64,000 bases of DNA, taken from NCBI GenBank assembly GCA_015654475.1, contig JAATGV010000023.1, forward strand, positions 1 to 64,000, given 5' to 3'. The stretch's first letter is position 1. The number at the start of each line of letters is the position of its first letter. Below, one piece after another: positions 28,138-38,733 of the stretch. The notes beneath the pieces are model-generated. The model saw only the letters and a program-made list of their open reading frames with translations. It was not told the origin of the DNA and ran no database searches. Source of the DNA: Actinomycetales bacterium. Its GTDB lineage: Bacteria; Actinomycetota; Actinomycetes; Actinomycetales; Microbacteriaceae. Made by a program: the position numbers and the translations under genes.

Positions 28138-28677
28138 CTATAGCTCGGTGAACGTGCCCTGCGCCGCCGTATTCTGCTGCCCCTGCGCGATCGCCCATGA
28201 GTCGCTGGCCTCTTGGAGATCCTGAAGAGCCCGCGTAAACACCTTTGCGTGTGGCACATCCTTGACGAGGATGGGATGGTCGAGCCCGACATTGACTCGC
28301 ACGTCACCGGAACCGAACACTCGCTGCAACGGAGACTGGACAAGCTCGCAGCCATATCCGCGGGTATGCAGAATCTCTTGCCTGTGCCGCACAAGCACAC
28401 CCCGCTGCACGATGAGGCGGCGAGTGGTGACGACGTACCTGCGCGCCAACCAGGCCAGCCACGCCAAAGCGAATATCAGCACGCCGAGCCCGAGGATGGT
28501 GGGACCGAACCACACGCCTCCCCAGTACGGGGCGGCACGACCAGTAAAGTACGAGCCACTGCCGACGGCCACCACGAGTATGAGCGCTGGCAATGCGAGC
28601 CTGCGGGCATGCCTCCGTACCGATGCAATCGTCACCTCTGGGGCGGCCGATTGCGGGCGGGGACGGGGCATCGACAT
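28138..28677 (-). CDS. Bacterial PH-domain membrane protein
   Basis: The 179 residues have two hydrophobic helices (about 28-50 and 58-80), then a bPH-type domain: RRYVVTTRRLIVQRGVLVRHRQEILHTRGYGCELVQSPLQRVFGSGDV. Such proteins (YdbS-like) are membrane anchored and of unclear function. An Rv3278c-like gene beside birA is the mycobacterial counterpart, as I recall it. GGAGG is close to the cluster GTG-ATG-TCG-ATG, so the start could be 28677 or 28671. Confidence 0.8.
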   Translation of the reverse strand: MSMPRPRPQSAAPEVTIASVRRHARRLALPALILVVAVGSGSYFTGRAAPYWGGVWFGPTILGLGVLIFALAWLAWLARRYVVTTRRLIVQRGVLVRHRQEILHTRGYGCELVQSPLQRVFGSGDVRVNVGLDHPILVKDVPHAKVFTRALQDLQEASDSWAIAQGQQNTAAQGTFTEL

Positions 28678-28708
28678 CACACCTCCACGTTATCCGACGC
28701 GCCGCGGA

Positions 28709-29539
28709 TTAGCGCACATGAACAACGTCGCCGGACGAGAACGCTGAGATAGAGTCGCCGACGCTCGAACTGTCACGCGAGCTAAGGAGGAGCCGGCCGT
28801 CGGAATCGATCCCGACGCATCTGCCAGCGACCACCTCGCCCCCCGGTTGCTCAAGTCGTACTTCGGCCCCGATCGTGCTGCACACACGCTGGTATTCCTC
28901 TCTCAACCCGGAAGCATCGAGAGATCCGGATGCGCCGAACAAGTCATCCGTTCGTCGGCGCATGGCATCCCCGAGGGCCACGAGAACCTGGCGAGCGCCC
29001 ACGTTGCCTGCGCCTTGCGCGGCGAGCGAGGTCGCCACGACCGGGTCGACTCCGCTGGATGCGAATGCGGTGGCAGAGTCGAGAAGGTTGAGTCCGATTC
29101 CCGCGACGACCGCCCCGGCAGGCGAAACCTCGCACAGGATCCCCGCGATCTTCCTACCACCGACGAGCACATCGTTAGGCCACTTGAGGGATGGAGTATC
29201 GCTGATGAGTTCCATGATCACATCGCGTACGGCAAGACCCACCACCAGAGGAATTCGACCATATGCCTCTCGCGGCATGCCGAACTCGTGCGGCCGCAGG
29301 ACCACCGAGACCGCCAACGCCGCGCCAGGGTCGGTCGCCCAAATCCGGCCACGCCTTCCTCTGCCAGAACGCTGGTCGAGCGACGCGAGTGCAGACAGAT
29401 GAGGCCACATCGGCTCGCCGCTCACTGCGTCGCCGTCGACCACGGCTAGCACATCGGCGTTCGTCGATCCTGTGGATGAGACCATCCGGAGGCGCGAAAA
29501 GCCTGTGCGGTCTTGAGGGAGTGCTGGAAGCGAGGTCAC
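28709..29539 (-). CDS. birA: Biotin-[acetyl-CoA-carboxylase] ligase
   Basis: The 276-residue single-domain ligase activates biotin with ATP and attaches it to the carrier lysine of the acyl-CoA carboxylase alpha subunit. Motifs are [23 protein letters not shown] (biotinyl-AMP loop) and [21 protein letters not shown]. There is no N-terminal DNA-binding domain, so it does not act as a repressor like E. coli BirA. It is divergent from the carboxylase beta gene 140 bp away. Confidence 0.94.
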   Translation of the reverse strand: MTSLPALPQDRTGFSRLRMVSSTGSTNADVLAVVDGDAVSGEPMWPHLSALASLDQRSGRGRRGRIWATDPGAALAVSVVLRPHEFGMPREAYGRIPLVVGLAVRDVIMELISDTPSLKWPNDVLVGGRKIAGILCEVSPAGAVVAGIGLNLLDSATAFASSGVDPVVATSLAAQGAGNVGARQVLVALGDAMRRRTDDLFGASGSLDASGLREEYQRVCSTIGAEVRLEQPGGEVVAGRCVGIDSDGRLLLSSRDSSSVGDSISAFSSGDVVHVR

Positions 29540-29679
29540 ATGCCAAGAGTAGCTTTCATACAGCTAAGCCGCCGCGCGGTTGGGTGCTGTCGACAAAGGT
29601 GGCCGTCCACACGCGGTATATAGTCGAGCCGAAGGGAATCGCCTGCCGAGTTCCACCCACGTTAAAAGGGAGTCACTTC

Positions 29680-31275
29680 ATGACGTCTACCCCCATCCCC
29701 GCCGACGACACCACTGCGTCGAAGCTGAGGGATCTGCACCAACGGTATGCCGAGGCGGTCACCGATCGGGAGTCCGTGGCCGTCCAAAAGCAGCACGCCA
29801 AAGGCAAGAAGACCGCCCGCGAACGCATCGAGGAACTGCTCGACCAGGGAACGTTCGTCGAACTCGACGAGTATGTTCGTCATCGCACAACCGCGTTCGG
29901 CATGGACGCCAAGCGCCCGGCAGGCGACTCGGTGATCACAGGCACCGGCACGATCCATGGCCGTCAGGTGGCCGTTTACAGCCAAGACTTCACCGTCTTC
30001 GGTGGATCGCTTGGCGAAGTTGCCGGAGAAAAGATCATCAAGGTGATGGAACTCGCCATCAAGACGGGAGTGCCGATCATCGGCATTCTCGACTCGGGCG
30101 GCGCACGCATCCAAGAGGGCGTCATCGCACTATCCAAATATGGCGAGATCTTCCGGCTCAACACACAGGCGAGCGGCATGATTCCGCAACTCTCCATCGT
30201 GATGGGCCCCGCCGCCGGAGGCGCAGTATATTCGCCGGCGCTTACCGACTTCGTCATCATGGTCGACAAGTCGAGCCACATGTTCGTGACAGGGCCGGAT
30301 GTGATTCGCACCGTCACGGGTGAAGACGTCTCGTTCGAAGACTTGGGCGGTGCGCTCACGCACAACAAGATCTCCGGCGTCGCACACTACCTCGCCTCCG
30401 ACGAAGATGACGCCCTCGACTACGCACGCGCACTGATCAGCTACCTGCCGGACAACAACAACGCTCCCGCACCGACTTATTTCTCGAACGTCGACCTCGA
30501 GATCACTGACAACGACAGAAGGCTCAACGCCTTGCTGCCCGACCTGGCAAACCAGCCGTACGACATGCAGGTAGTGATCGACACGCTGCTCGACGACGGT
30601 GAATTCCTCGAAGTTCAGCCGCTCTTCGCGCCGAACATCATCATTGGGTTCGGGCGGATAGAGGGACACACCGTCGGGGTCGTCGCCAACCAGCCCAACC
30701 AGATGGCGGGCACGCTCAATATCGATGCAGGAGAGAAGGCCGCCCGGTTTGTGCGGTTCTGCGACGCATTCAACATCCCCATTCTCACGCTTGTGGATGT
30801 GCCCGGCTACCTGCCGGGGACAGACCAGGAGTGGACCGGCGTAATTCGCCGTGGCGCGAAGCTCTTGTATGCGTACGCCGAGGCCACTGTGCCGCTCGTG
30901 ACCGTCATCACCCGCAAAGCCTATGGCGGCGCATATATCGTGATGGGCTCCAAAGAGATGGGGGCCGACATGAACTTTGCCTGGCCCACTGCCGAGATCG
31001 CGGTCATGGGCGGTCAGGGTGCCGTCAACATCCTGTATCGCGGCGAGCTCGAACGCGCAAAGGAGGCGGGAGAAGACCTGAAGGAGGTGCGCGCTCGGCT
31101 TGCCACCGAGTACACCTATACGGTCGCAAGCCCGTTCCTTGCCGCCGAGCGCGGCGAGCTCGACGGCGTCATCGAGCCGGCAGCCACGCGGGTCGCCGTC
31201 ACCCGAGCCCTACGCGCCTTACGTACCAAGTCCGTCGAGCGACCGAAACGCAAACACGGGAACATCCCGCTCTAG
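29680..31275 (+). CDS. Acyl-CoA carboxylase beta subunit (carboxyltransferase)
   Basis: This 531-residue protein is the carboxyltransferase of acetyl/propionyl-CoA carboxylase, with two crotonase-type halves. It shows [32 protein letters not shown] and [16 protein letters not shown] in the first half and [33 protein letters not shown] in the second. The nearest known type is AccD5/PccB. AAAAGGGAGT before ATG 29680 decides the start; the frame continues upstream but unconserved. A TATATAGT sequence at about 29617 may be its -10 box. The epsilon gene overlaps its stop. Confidence 0.94.
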   Translation: MTSTPIPADDTTASKLRDLHQRYAEAVTDRESVAVQKQHAKGKKTARERIEELLDQGTFVELDEYVRHRTTAFGMDAKRPAGDSVITGTGTIHGRQVAVYSQDFTVFGGSLGEVAGEKIIKVMELAIKTGVPIIGILDSGGARIQEGVIALSKYGEIFRLNTQASGMIPQLSIVMGPAAGGAVYSPALTDFVIMVDKSSHMFVTGPDVIRTVTGEDVSFEDLGGALTHNKISGVAHYLASDEDDALDYARALISYLPDNNNAPAPTYFSNVDLEITDNDRRLNALLPDLANQPYDMQVVIDTLLDDGEFLEVQPLFAPNIIIGFGRIEGHTVGVVANQPNQMAGTLNIDAGEKAARFVRFCDAFNIPILTLVDVPGYLPGTDQEWTGVIRRGAKLLYAYAEATVPLVTVITRKAYGGAYIVMGSKEMGADMNFAWPTAEIAVMGGQGAVNILYRGELERAKEAGEDLKEVRARLATEYTYTVASPFLAAERGELDGVIEPAATRVAVTRALRALRTKSVERPKRKHGNIPL

Positions 31276-31529
31276 TGGGGAAGGACACACAGGGCGGCGC
31301 ATTACGCGTAGACGAAGACGCCGAGCTGACCGCCCGCTCATACGGCTCCCGCACTCGCGACACCTCACACACCGACATCCACAATTCAGACGTCGATGAC
31401 GCAGACAGCACATGGCTGCCCTCTTCGGAGTTGCGGATCGAGCATGGCTCACCGACGCCGGAGGAGGCCGCCGCCGCGATCGCCGCAGTTTTCGTCAAGA
31501 CAGACGCTGCGCGCATCGAGACGCTGTAG
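31275..31529 (+). CDS. accE: Acyl-CoA carboxylase epsilon subunit
   Basis: This 84-residue protein begins at GTG 31275, overlapping the TAG of the beta gene by one base. The N-terminal half is polar and Asp/Thr-rich; the conserved part is LRIEHGSPTPEEAAAAIAAVF near the C-terminus, the signature of actinobacterial epsilon subunits that stabilise the alpha-beta complex. Position directly after the beta gene supports this. Confidence 0.85.
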   Translation: MGKDTQGGALRVDEDAELTARSYGSRTRDTSHTDIHNSDVDDADSTWLPSSELRIEHGSPTPEEAAAAIAAVFVKTDAARIETL

Positions 31530-31564
31530 AACGCGTTCCGCGCGAGCGTCCTAGGCTTGACGCC

Positions 31565-33232
31565 ATGGATACCCAACGCAACTGGACCCCAATCGATCAA
31601 TGCGCCGACAGATGGGTGCAGACTCTCGCGAAGCTCTCTCCGAGTTTCGCGACATATGCGGGGCTGCCGTCAGACCAGACCCGCTACGACGACTACTCGC
31701 CCGCCGGCGCAGACGAGTACGCCACAGCAGTGAAGGCTGTGCTCACTGAGCTTGAGACGCTCGAGCCGACAGATCGGGTGGATGAGGCGACTAAGTCCGG
31801 CATGCTCGAAGAGCTTGGCCTTGCGCTCGAGTTGCACGAATCGAAGTGGGCCCTCCGTAACCTCAACAACATCGAGTCGGCCCCACAGGCGATCAGAGAT
31901 GTCTACGACCTGATGCCGGCCGAGACGGTGGATGACTGGCAGATCATCGCCGCGCGAATGAACAAAGTGTCTGTGGCCGTCGATCAATACATTGAGACGC
32001 TGTCACTCGGCATCGCCAACGGCATCACGCCTTCCAAGCGACAGATCAACATCGTGCTCGATCAGATTGCCGCGAACACCGGCGGCACCTCGTTCTTCCA
32101 CGACTTCGCTGCAACGGCACAAGACCACGTCCCAGACCTACCCACGACACTTGGCTCCGACCTCACCGAGGCCGCCGATTCCGCTGCCGAGGCATACGAG
32201 CGCCTTACGGCGTTCCTGCGCGACCGCGAGTTGCCTGCGGGCGGCGACGTGGACGGCGTCGGAAGAGACTATTACGAACTGCTCTCACAACAGTTCGTCG
32301 GCGCGAAGGTCGACCTGGACGAGACCTACGAGTGGGGCATCGAGGAGCTTGCCCGAATGGCGCGAGAGCAGGAACAGATCGCCGAGCAGATCGTGCCTGG
32401 CGGATCCGTCGCCGATGCAGTCGCTGCCCTGGACGCAGATACCGCTCACGCGCTGCACGGCACTGAGGAGCTGCGTGAGTGGATGCAGCAATTGGCTGAC
32501 ACGGCAGTCGTGACGCTCGGCAACAGCCACTTCGATATCCCGGAACCTGTACGTCGCATCGAATGCATGATCGCCCCGACGGCGACCGGTGGGATCTATT
32601 ACACGGCACCCAACGATGACTTCAGCCGCCCCGGCCGCATGTGGTGGTCGGTGCCGGAGGGCGTGACCACATTCAACACGTGGCGCGAGACGACCACCGT
32701 GTACCACGAGGGGGTGCCCGGCCACCATTTGCAGCTCGGGATGAGCGTCTACCTGCGGAACAGCCTCAATTCCTGGCGCCGGTTGGCATCGGGATCGAGC
32801 GGATTCTTCGAAGGCTGGGCGTTGTACGCCGAGCGCCTCATGGATCAGCTCGGCTATCTGAAGACTCCGGCCGACCGGCTGGGCATGCTGGACGGCCAGC
32901 GGATGCGGGCCGCACGTGTCGTGCTCGATATCGGTGTGCATTTGGGAAAGCCGCAGTTGGATGGACGTGGAGTTTGGGACGGCGACTATGCGCTGGAGTT
33001 CTTCCGCAACCATGTCAACCTTGACCCGGCAAGCGTCGAGTTCGAGGTGAATCGGTATCTTGGGTGGCCGGGTCAAGCGCCTTCGTACAAGATCGGTCAG
33101 CGGGTGTGGGAGCAGGAGCGCGACAACTACCTCGCCACGCGTTCAGGCGCAACTCTGACGGACTTCCATCGCGAGGCGCTCTCGCTCGGCTCTCTCACGC
33201 TCGATGGGCTCAAGCGCGCGCTGCGTGCATGA
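31565..33232 (+). CDS. DUF885 family zinc metallopeptidase-like protein
   Basis: The 555 residues match the DUF885 family, predicted M32-like metal-dependent proteins. The central motif TTVYHEGVPGHHLQLGM contains HExxxH-type metal ligands, followed by SSGFFEGWALYAERLMDQLG with the third ligand Glu. It is mainly alpha-helical and has no signal peptide, so it is cytosolic. ATG 31565 gives the conserved N-terminus; the frame extends upstream over accE. It starts 35 bp after accE on the same strand, and is likely co-transcribed. Substrate unknown. Confidence 0.88.
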   Translation: MDTQRNWTPIDQCADRWVQTLAKLSPSFATYAGLPSDQTRYDDYSPAGADEYATAVKAVLTELETLEPTDRVDEATKSGMLEELGLALELHESKWALRNLNNIESAPQAIRDVYDLMPAETVDDWQIIAARMNKVSVAVDQYIETLSLGIANGITPSKRQINIVLDQIAANTGGTSFFHDFAATAQDHVPDLPTTLGSDLTEAADSAAEAYERLTAFLRDRELPAGGDVDGVGRDYYELLSQQFVGAKVDLDETYEWGIEELARMAREQEQIAEQIVPGGSVADAVAALDADTAHALHGTEELREWMQQLADTAVVTLGNSHFDIPEPVRRIECMIAPTATGGIYYTAPNDDFSRPGRMWWSVPEGVTTFNTWRETTTVYHEGVPGHHLQLGMSVYLRNSLNSWRRLASGSSGFFEGWALYAERLMDQLGYLKTPADRLGMLDGQRMRAARVVLDIGVHLGKPQLDGRGVWDGDYALEFFRNHVNLDPASVEFEVNRYLGWPGQAPSYKIGQRVWEQERDNYLATRSGATLTDFHREALSLGSLTLDGLKRALRA

Positions 33233-33338
33233 GCTGGACGAAAAGGGATGTCCCTGGGGCTGGATAGCCTATTTTGTCGCAGGCAGAGCATCCAAGGTGC
33301 GCGTCGCGGTGAACTCTGATTCTGTTCCTCACAAGGAA

Positions 33339-33369
33339 TTGACGCGGGGTGCTCCGCTCCGCATACGAT
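33339..33369 (+). promoter_or_regulatory. Candidate promoter of the GNAT gene
   Basis: TTGACG (33339-33344) and TACGAT (33364-33369) are 19 bp apart. This places the in-frame ATG at 33368 inside the -10 box and supports the next ATG, 33395, as the true start. Confidence 0.45.
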
Positions 33370-33394
33370 GGAAACCTTGAAAGGACGGCCCGCC

Positions 33395-33862
33395 ATGACG
33401 AGTATTGTTCCGTTGAGCGACGAGCTCTATGAGCGAGCACTGCACCTGCGCCCAAGCTCCGACCAAGAAAAGTGGAGCGGCACCGCCGCGACGACACTCG
33501 TTCAAGCCCGATCTGCTCCCAACCAGCACGTATTCGTCATCCTGAGCGACGACGATATTCCTGCCGGCTTGTTCGTGTTAGACACGCAGCCCTATATTCC
33601 GCTCCAAGGCATCGACTTGCAGCTGCACTCGTTTTTCATCGATCAAGACTTTCAGGGCAGGGGCCTTGCCACGTCAGCAATTGTGGGAGTAGCAGACGTC
33701 GTCAAGGAACATCTGCCCGACACACGGCTGCTCGGGCTCGCTGTGAACGTGCAGAACCCGATCGCGTACCGCTTGTACCGCATTCACGGCTTTTCCGAGT
33801 CTGAGCAGATGTACCTGGGTGGGGCACGCGGCCCAGAACACATGCTATCGATGGCGTTCTAG
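33395..33862 (+). CDS. GNAT-family N-acetyltransferase
   Basis: This 155-residue acetyltransferase fold has the acetyl-CoA-binding motif DQDFQGRGLATSAI and the later VNVQNPIAYRLYRIHGFSE typical of GNAT enzymes acting on small amines. Substrate unknown. Start at 33395 is supported by a promoter just upstream and AAAGGA 10-12 nt before it. Its stop codon overlaps that of the convergent RNA methyltransferase gene by four bases. Confidence 0.88.
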   Translation: MTSIVPLSDELYERALHLRPSSDQEKWSGTAATTLVQARSAPNQHVFVILSDDDIPAGLFVLDTQPYIPLQGIDLQLHSFFIDQDFQGRGLATSAIVGVADVVKEHLPDTRLLGLAVNVQNPIAYRLYRIHGFSESEQMYLGGARGPEHMLSMAF

Positions 33863-35142
33863 CCAGCGGAGTCCCGCTCGAACACCGCGAGAGTCTCCAC
33901 ATGATGACTATTGGGATACAGGTCGAACGCACGCAGTGACGCAAATGCGTACCCCGCACGCACCAACGCCCCCGCATCGCGAGCGAACGTGACAGGGTCA
34001 CACGCCACATACACGATCCGTGCCGGATTCAGCGCGATCAGTTCGTCCATGACCGCATTGCCCGCGCCCGCGCGCGGTGGATCGAGCACAACCGTCGCCG
34101 CGTCGAGGCTGCGCTCGCTCCTGCGCGCGTTGCGCAGATACCAGAGTGTCGATGCCACAGCAGCCGTAGCGGCTGGCCAGGACGCGAGATTGCGTGCCGC
34201 CAGTTCCGACGCTTGAGAATCTGACTCCACTGTGACGATTCGGGCACCGGATCGTGCAAGCGGTGCAGCAAGCAAGCCGACCCCGCCATACAGGTCGAGG
34301 TTGTCGGCCTGTGGCTCCCAGGCGCTGCCGAGCACCGCGGATTCGACTGCCGCGGCGAGAGTGTCCGCGGCATCGACATGCACCTGCCAGAAGCCGGATG
34401 CGAGCACCGAGAACTCGATTCCTGCCGCGGTTCGGGTGGTTACCGCCTCCGGCTGGCCGTCGACGAGCACACGAGCGCCCTCGTCGGAGAGCACGAGATC
34501 CACCCGCTGAGCCCCGGGGTGCACGGCGCGATGCGCGCCAAGCGCAGCCAGATCGGGATGAGCGAGCGGCAGATCATGAACCGAGACGACCGTGTTGCTG
34601 CGCGCCGCCATCGGCCCGGTCACCCCGCCCGCATCGACATGCAGACCGACACGAGTGCGCCAACCAATGCCTCGATCCCGCACGGCGCCTCTACCCACCG
34701 GCTCAACCTCGAAGGCAGGAAACTCGACGATCTTGCCCACCCTGTGCAGTGCGTCTGAGATCACGCTACCTTTCAGCTGCCGTTGCTCACTCAGCTGGAT
34801 GTGGCCGAAATCCGCGCCGCCGGGCCGAGCGGTCTCGGGTCGTCCCAACTGCGCCTCCGGCCAAACGTGATCCTGCCGCGAGGCTGACGGTTCGACCACC
34901 TCGGTGACCAGCCCGCGCATAAAGGAGCCCTTGTCTTGGGTGATGCGCGCTCGCACCACTTCGCCAGGCATCGTGTCCGGCACGAACACGACACGACCCT
35001 GCGTGCGGCCGACGAACACGCCACCATGTGCCACGCCCGTCACCTCGAGCTCGACCTCGCTGCCCTCCTCGCCCTTGGGTGCAGAGACACCTTCGGTGCT
35101 CGGCGAGTCTGATGCGGATGTGCGTGGGCGACGATGAGGCAT
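33859..35142 (-). CDS. Class I SAM-dependent RNA methyltransferase with TRAM domain
   Basis: The 427 residues have an N-terminal TRAM RNA-binding domain (about 27-85: VELEVTGVAHGGVFVGRTQGRVVFV) and a TrmA/RumA-type methyltransferase domain with LDLYGGVGLLAAPLA (SAM loop), VLDPPRAGAG and IVYVACDPVTFARD, where the Cys is the catalytic nucleophile. It methylates uracil-5 in rRNA or tRNA by family. The iron-sulfur Cys cluster of RlmD is not seen. ATG 35142 is only 12 bp from the divergent maf start. Confidence 0.88.
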   Translation of the reverse strand: MPHRRPRTSASDSPSTEGVSAPKGEEGSEVELEVTGVAHGGVFVGRTQGRVVFVPDTMPGEVVRARITQDKGSFMRGLVTEVVEPSASRQDHVWPEAQLGRPETARPGGADFGHIQLSEQRQLKGSVISDALHRVGKIVEFPAFEVEPVGRGAVRDRGIGWRTRVGLHVDAGGVTGPMAARSNTVVSVHDLPLAHPDLAALGAHRAVHPGAQRVDLVLSDEGARVLVDGQPEAVTTRTAAGIEFSVLASGFWQVHVDAADTLAAAVESAVLGSAWEPQADNLDLYGGVGLLAAPLARSGARIVTVESDSQASELAARNLASWPAATAAVASTLWYLRNARRSERSLDAATVVLDPPRAGAGNAVMDELIALNPARIVYVACDPVTFARDAGALVRAGYAFASLRAFDLYPNSHHVETLAVFERDSAG

Positions 35143-35154
35143 GACAATGACTCT

Positions 35155-35784
35155 ATGACCCAACTGATCCTCGCATCCACCTCGCCCGCCCGGTTGGCTA
35201 TCCTGAGAGCGGCCGGAGTGGAGCCGGCGCCCGTTCCGAGCAACGTTGACGAAGACGCCATGGTTGCCAAGGCCACTGAGGCGAGCGGGCCGATGGATGC
35301 TCCGGCCGTTGTGGCGTTGCTCGCCAGAGCGAAGGCCGAGGCTGTTGCCAACCAACTGCCCGAGAGCGATGCGCTCGTGTTCGGCGGAGATTCGGCGTTT
35401 CTGTTCGACGGTGAGATCTGGGGCAAGCCGCACACCCCCGAAAAGGCGAAGGAGCGCATTCGCAGGTTGAGCGGCGCACACGGCGTGCTGTATTCGGGGC
35501 ACTGGCTCATCGACATGCGACAGGGCAGCGGCCGACGCGGTGTTGGGCGGGTCGACTCGGCGATCGTCCATTTCTCCAGCATGAGCGACACCGAAATCGA
35601 TGCCTATGTCGCGACGGGAGAACCACTCGAAGTTGCCGGCTCATTCACCGTCGATGGGCTCGGGCAGGCGTTCATCGACCGCATCGAGGGCGCGCCAAGT
35701 TGTGTTATCGGCCTGTCGGTGCCGACGCTGCGCAGCCTGTGCACCGAGCTCGGGGTCGCGTGGCCACAACTGTGGTCGAGGTAA
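35155..35784 (+). CDS. maf: Maf-family nucleoside triphosphate pyrophosphatase
   Basis: The 209 residues begin MTQLILASTSPARLAILRAAG with the usual SxSPRR-like loop. They contain DALVFGGDSAFLFDGEIWGKP and the later YVATGEPLEVAGSFTVDGLGQAFI, which corresponds to the YxxTGEPxxxAGxxxxxG motif. Maf proteins hydrolyse non-canonical or canonical NTPs to monophosphates. Length is normal. Only 12 bp separate its start from the divergent RNA methyltransferase start, so the two promoters must lie within each other's genes or the transcripts are leaderless. Confidence 0.92.
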   Translation: MTQLILASTSPARLAILRAAGVEPAPVPSNVDEDAMVAKATEASGPMDAPAVVALLARAKAEAVANQLPESDALVFGGDSAFLFDGEIWGKPHTPEKAKERIRRLSGAHGVLYSGHWLIDMRQGSGRRGVGRVDSAIVHFSSMSDTEIDAYVATGEPLEVAGSFTVDGLGQAFIDRIEGAPSCVIGLSVPTLRSLCTELGVAWPQLWSR

Positions 35785-35992
35785 CCGGCAGGCGTGCCAT
35801 CGGATCCGCCATGTCACGTCAAGCTTGACTCTCGACACGGCCACGATCGGAACAGCGGCAATCAGCAGCTAAACGCGTAGTCACCCACTAGCATGAGCGA
35901 AGGCATTGGCTACGCTCGACAATGAATGCTGCGCGTATTTGTCGCAGAGCCACTGAATCATGTCCCCGACCTTCAATAGGCTAAGAAATACT

Positions 35993-37813
35993 ATGGACCT
36001 CACCGCTACAACGCACACTGCCCAAGAGCACGGCGATGCGACGCCGCGCGCCATTTCTACCGTGCTCGTCGCCAACCGTGGCGAGATCGCGGTGCGGGTC
36101 ATTCGTGCCGCGCGCGACTCCGGTTACCGTTCGGTGGCCGTGTACTCCGACCAAGACAGACACTCGCTTCACGTTCGGCTGGCAGATGAGGCCTATTCGC
36201 TCGATGGCGCCACCGCCGCAGACACCTATCTGTCGATTCCCAAGCTGCTATCGGTCGCTGTTCGTGCCGGTGCAGACGCAGTTCATCCCGGTTACGGGTT
36301 TTTGTCTGAGAACCCCGACTTTGCGCGCGCGGTCATCGATGCGGGGCTGACGTGGATCGGGCCGTCCCCAGAAGCCATCGAGGCTCTCGGCGATAAAGTA
36401 TCGGCGAGGCATGTCGCCGAGCGAGTCGGAGCGCCGCTTGCCCCTGGCACGGTCGACCCGGTATCGACGCCGGAGGAGATCGTGGCGTTCGCCAACGAGG
36501 TCGGCCTCCCCGTGGCCATCAAGGCGGCCTTCGGCGGCGGCGGCCGCGGCCTCAAAGTCGCATACACGTTGGAGGAGATCCCGAGTCAGTTCGAGTCCGC
36601 TACTCGCGAGGCATTGGCTGCTTTCGGCCGAGGCGAGTGTTTCGTGGAAAAGTTTCTGGCCATGCCCCGGCATATCGAAACACAGTGCCTCGCCGATTCA
36701 CGGGGAACAGTGGTCGTCGTCGGCACTCGTGACTGCTCGCTGCAGCGCCGCAACCAGAAGCTCGTTGAAGAAGCACCCGCGCCATTCTTGAGTGCCGAAC
36801 AGGAGAAGGTCCTGTACGAGTCGTCGAAGGCGATTCTGGCTGAGGTCGGCTACGTCGGGGCAGGAACGTGCGAATTCTTGCTCGGACACGACGGCACGCT
36901 GTCATTTCTCGAGGTCAACACTCGCCTGCAGGTCGAGCACACTGTCTCTGAAGAGACCACCGGAATCGATCTTGTCCGCGAACAGTTCCGTCTTGCTGAG
37001 GGGGGAACCCTCGATTACCCAGACCCTCGGCCTCACGCCCATTCCTTCGAGTTCCGCATCAATGGCGAAGACCCTGGTAACGGATTCCTGCCCACGCCCG
37101 GCATCATCCATTCGTTTCATGCCCCATCGGGTGCAGGTGTGCGTGTGGACACCGGGTACGAGTCCGGCGATGTGGTCTCCGGCGCGTTCGATTCGCTTCT
37201 CGCGAAACTCGTTGTGACAGGTCCAACACGAGAAGAGGCGCTACAGCGCGCCCGCAGGGCTCTCGGTGAATTCGAGGTGACTGGGGTGCCGACGGTGCTG
37301 CCTTTCGACAGGGCGGTGGTCAACGATCCAGATTTCACTGCTGTCGACGGCACGCTTCGCGTCTTCACGCAGTGGATAGAGACCGAATTCAGCGCCGAGA
37401 TCCCCGCCTGGTCGGGAAGTGCAGAGCACCCGAATCCGCTGCTCTCCGAACGCGACTCGGTTGTCGTCGAGGTCGACGGCAAGCGCATTGAGGTCAGTGT
37501 GCCGCGAGTCCTGGCGTTCGCAGGAAAGTCGGGCGATACGCTTCAGGTCGCACCGCAACGGCGGTTCCGCGACCAGACCCGATCCGCAGCATCCGGAGAC
37601 GCGGTGACCGCGCCCATGCAGGCCACCGTGATCGCGACGAATGTCTCGGTGGGTGACCGAGTTGTGAAGGGTGACCCTCTCGTTGTCCTCGAGGCGATGA
37701 AGATGGAACAGCCCATCCTTTCCCCGCGCGACGGCATCGTCGCCTCGGTCGATGCACCCGTGGGACACACGGTCACGAGCGGCCATGTTCTTGTCGCGCT
37801 CGAGCCCGCCTAG
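35993..37813 (+). CDS. accA3: Acyl-CoA carboxylase alpha subunit (biotin carboxylase + biotin carrier)
   Basis: The 606 residues contain a biotin carboxylase ([36 protein letters not shown]-grasp loop, [20 protein letters not shown]) and a C-terminal carrier domain with [15 protein letters not shown], whose Lys is biotinylated by BirA. With the beta and epsilon genes 5-6 kb upstream it forms the acyl-CoA carboxylase making malonyl- or methylmalonyl-CoA. The start could be 35960 or 35993. The latter is shorter and fits better; neither has a strong ribosome-binding site. Confidence 0.93.
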   Translation: MDLTATTHTAQEHGDATPRAISTVLVANRGEIAVRVIRAARDSGYRSVAVYSDQDRHSLHVRLADEAYSLDGATAADTYLSIPKLLSVAVRAGADAVHPGYGFLSENPDFARAVIDAGLTWIGPSPEAIEALGDKVSARHVAERVGAPLAPGTVDPVSTPEEIVAFANEVGLPVAIKAAFGGGGRGLKVAYTLEEIPSQFESATREALAAFGRGECFVEKFLAMPRHIETQCLADSRGTVVVVGTRDCSLQRRNQKLVEEAPAPFLSAEQEKVLYESSKAILAEVGYVGAGTCEFLLGHDGTLSFLEVNTRLQVEHTVSEETTGIDLVREQFRLAEGGTLDYPDPRPHAHSFEFRINGEDPGNGFLPTPGIIHSFHAPSGAGVRVDTGYESGDVVSGAFDSLLAKLVVTGPTREEALQRARRALGEFEVTGVPTVLPFDRAVVNDPDFTAVDGTLRVFTQWIETEFSAEIPAWSGSAEHPNPLLSERDSVVVEVDGKRIEVSVPRVLAFAGKSGDTLQVAPQRRFRDQTRSAASGDAVTAPMQATVIATNVSVGDRVVKGDPLVVLEAMKMEQPILSPRDGIVASVDAPVGHTVTSGHVLVALEPA

Positions 37814-37983
37814 CAGCATAGCTCCACCATCTTTTGCCTGCCGAAGGTCCCGTCAGGCGTTCACCTCCGGTTTGCGCAACTTTGAACAATCGATTAGGTT
37901 CTTCTCCGTTATTGATTCGTTATGGAGATGGCTGGGCCCCATGCCCGGCGTGCAGGGCCCGATGCCCGCCGCACATACCCGTT

Positions 37984-38592
37984 ATGCACCCCCCAATTAG
38001 CAGACAACACACCCGATCCAATCAAAAACCAACAACACCAGTACCTGGCCTTCCCGGTTCTCGGACTCGACGGAGCGCAGCCCTTCTGCTCGCTGGAGTG
38101 ATGAGTGTCAGCCTCATCAGCGCGGCCCCGAATGTCGCACAGGCCGCGCCTGCTCCGGCCCGCGTGACCGCGGCATCTGCAAAGGCGACACCCGCAGCGC
38201 TTAAAGTCTCAAAAAGCCTGAAAAAGCGAGTCAAGGCCAACTCCTCTCGCAGTTCCGTCCCCGTAACCGCTAAGAACAAGCAGGCCGCAAAGGCGTACGC
38301 CAAAATGCTGCTCTCGCGGAAATACTCCTCGCAGAAGAAAGCCGCGAAGCAGTACACCTGTATCGCCAAGGTGTTCAGCTACGAATCCGGCTGGAAGTGG
38401 ACAGCCCGGTCAGGCACCGGCTATTTCGGGATCCCGCAGACAAAGAACAACATGGCGAAATACGAGCTCAAGCGCCAGAACTGGCGCAAGCACTACGAGC
38501 CGCAAATTCGCTTCGGGTTCGCCTACATGACCAAAAAGTACGACAACCCGTGCGGCGCCTGGAAGCACATCCAATCGGTCGGTTGGTATTAG
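37984..38592 (+). CDS. Secreted transglycosylase-like protein
   Basis: The 202 residues have a long basic n-region then signal helix (about 31-55, RSAALLLAGVMSVSLISAA, cleavage near AQA-A), a Lys/Ala-rich linker and a C-terminal lysozyme-like domain: YTCIAKVFSYESGWKWTARSGTGYFGIPQT, the ESGW..A...G.YG.PQ pattern of aggregation-promoting-factor and lytic transglycosylase proteins. The Glu in YESGW is the likely catalytic acid. The start is uncertain because no ribosome-binding site precedes it. The leader contains GGGCCC repeats at about 37935-37965 that could fold. Confidence 0.7.
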   Translation: MHPPISRQHTRSNQKPTTPVPGLPGSRTRRSAALLLAGVMSVSLISAAPNVAQAAPAPARVTAASAKATPAALKVSKSLKKRVKANSSRSSVPVTAKNKQAAKAYAKMLLSRKYSSQKKAAKQYTCIAKVFSYESGWKWTARSGTGYFGIPQTKNNMAKYELKRQNWRKHYEPQIRFGFAYMTKKYDNPCGAWKHIQSVGWY

Positions 38593-38733
38593 ACGACCTG
38601 CCAGCCGGGCCGTGTGCACCAGCGGAAGGCCCGCGCCTTAACGCGCCCAAGCACAACGGCTCGGCGGCACAGTCGTCGAGAACAGAGGCGGGGCCGTTCG
38701 CCCATCGCCCTCCGAGGCTTTAGGCTGGAGGCT

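Noticed and set aside
37814-37983. c-di-AMP (ydaO) riboswitch upstream of the secreted transglycosylase-like gene
   Set aside because: Such switches precede Rpf/wall-lytic genes in actinomycetes, but the leader here lacks the recognisable core sequences. Only GGGCCC repeats are seen.
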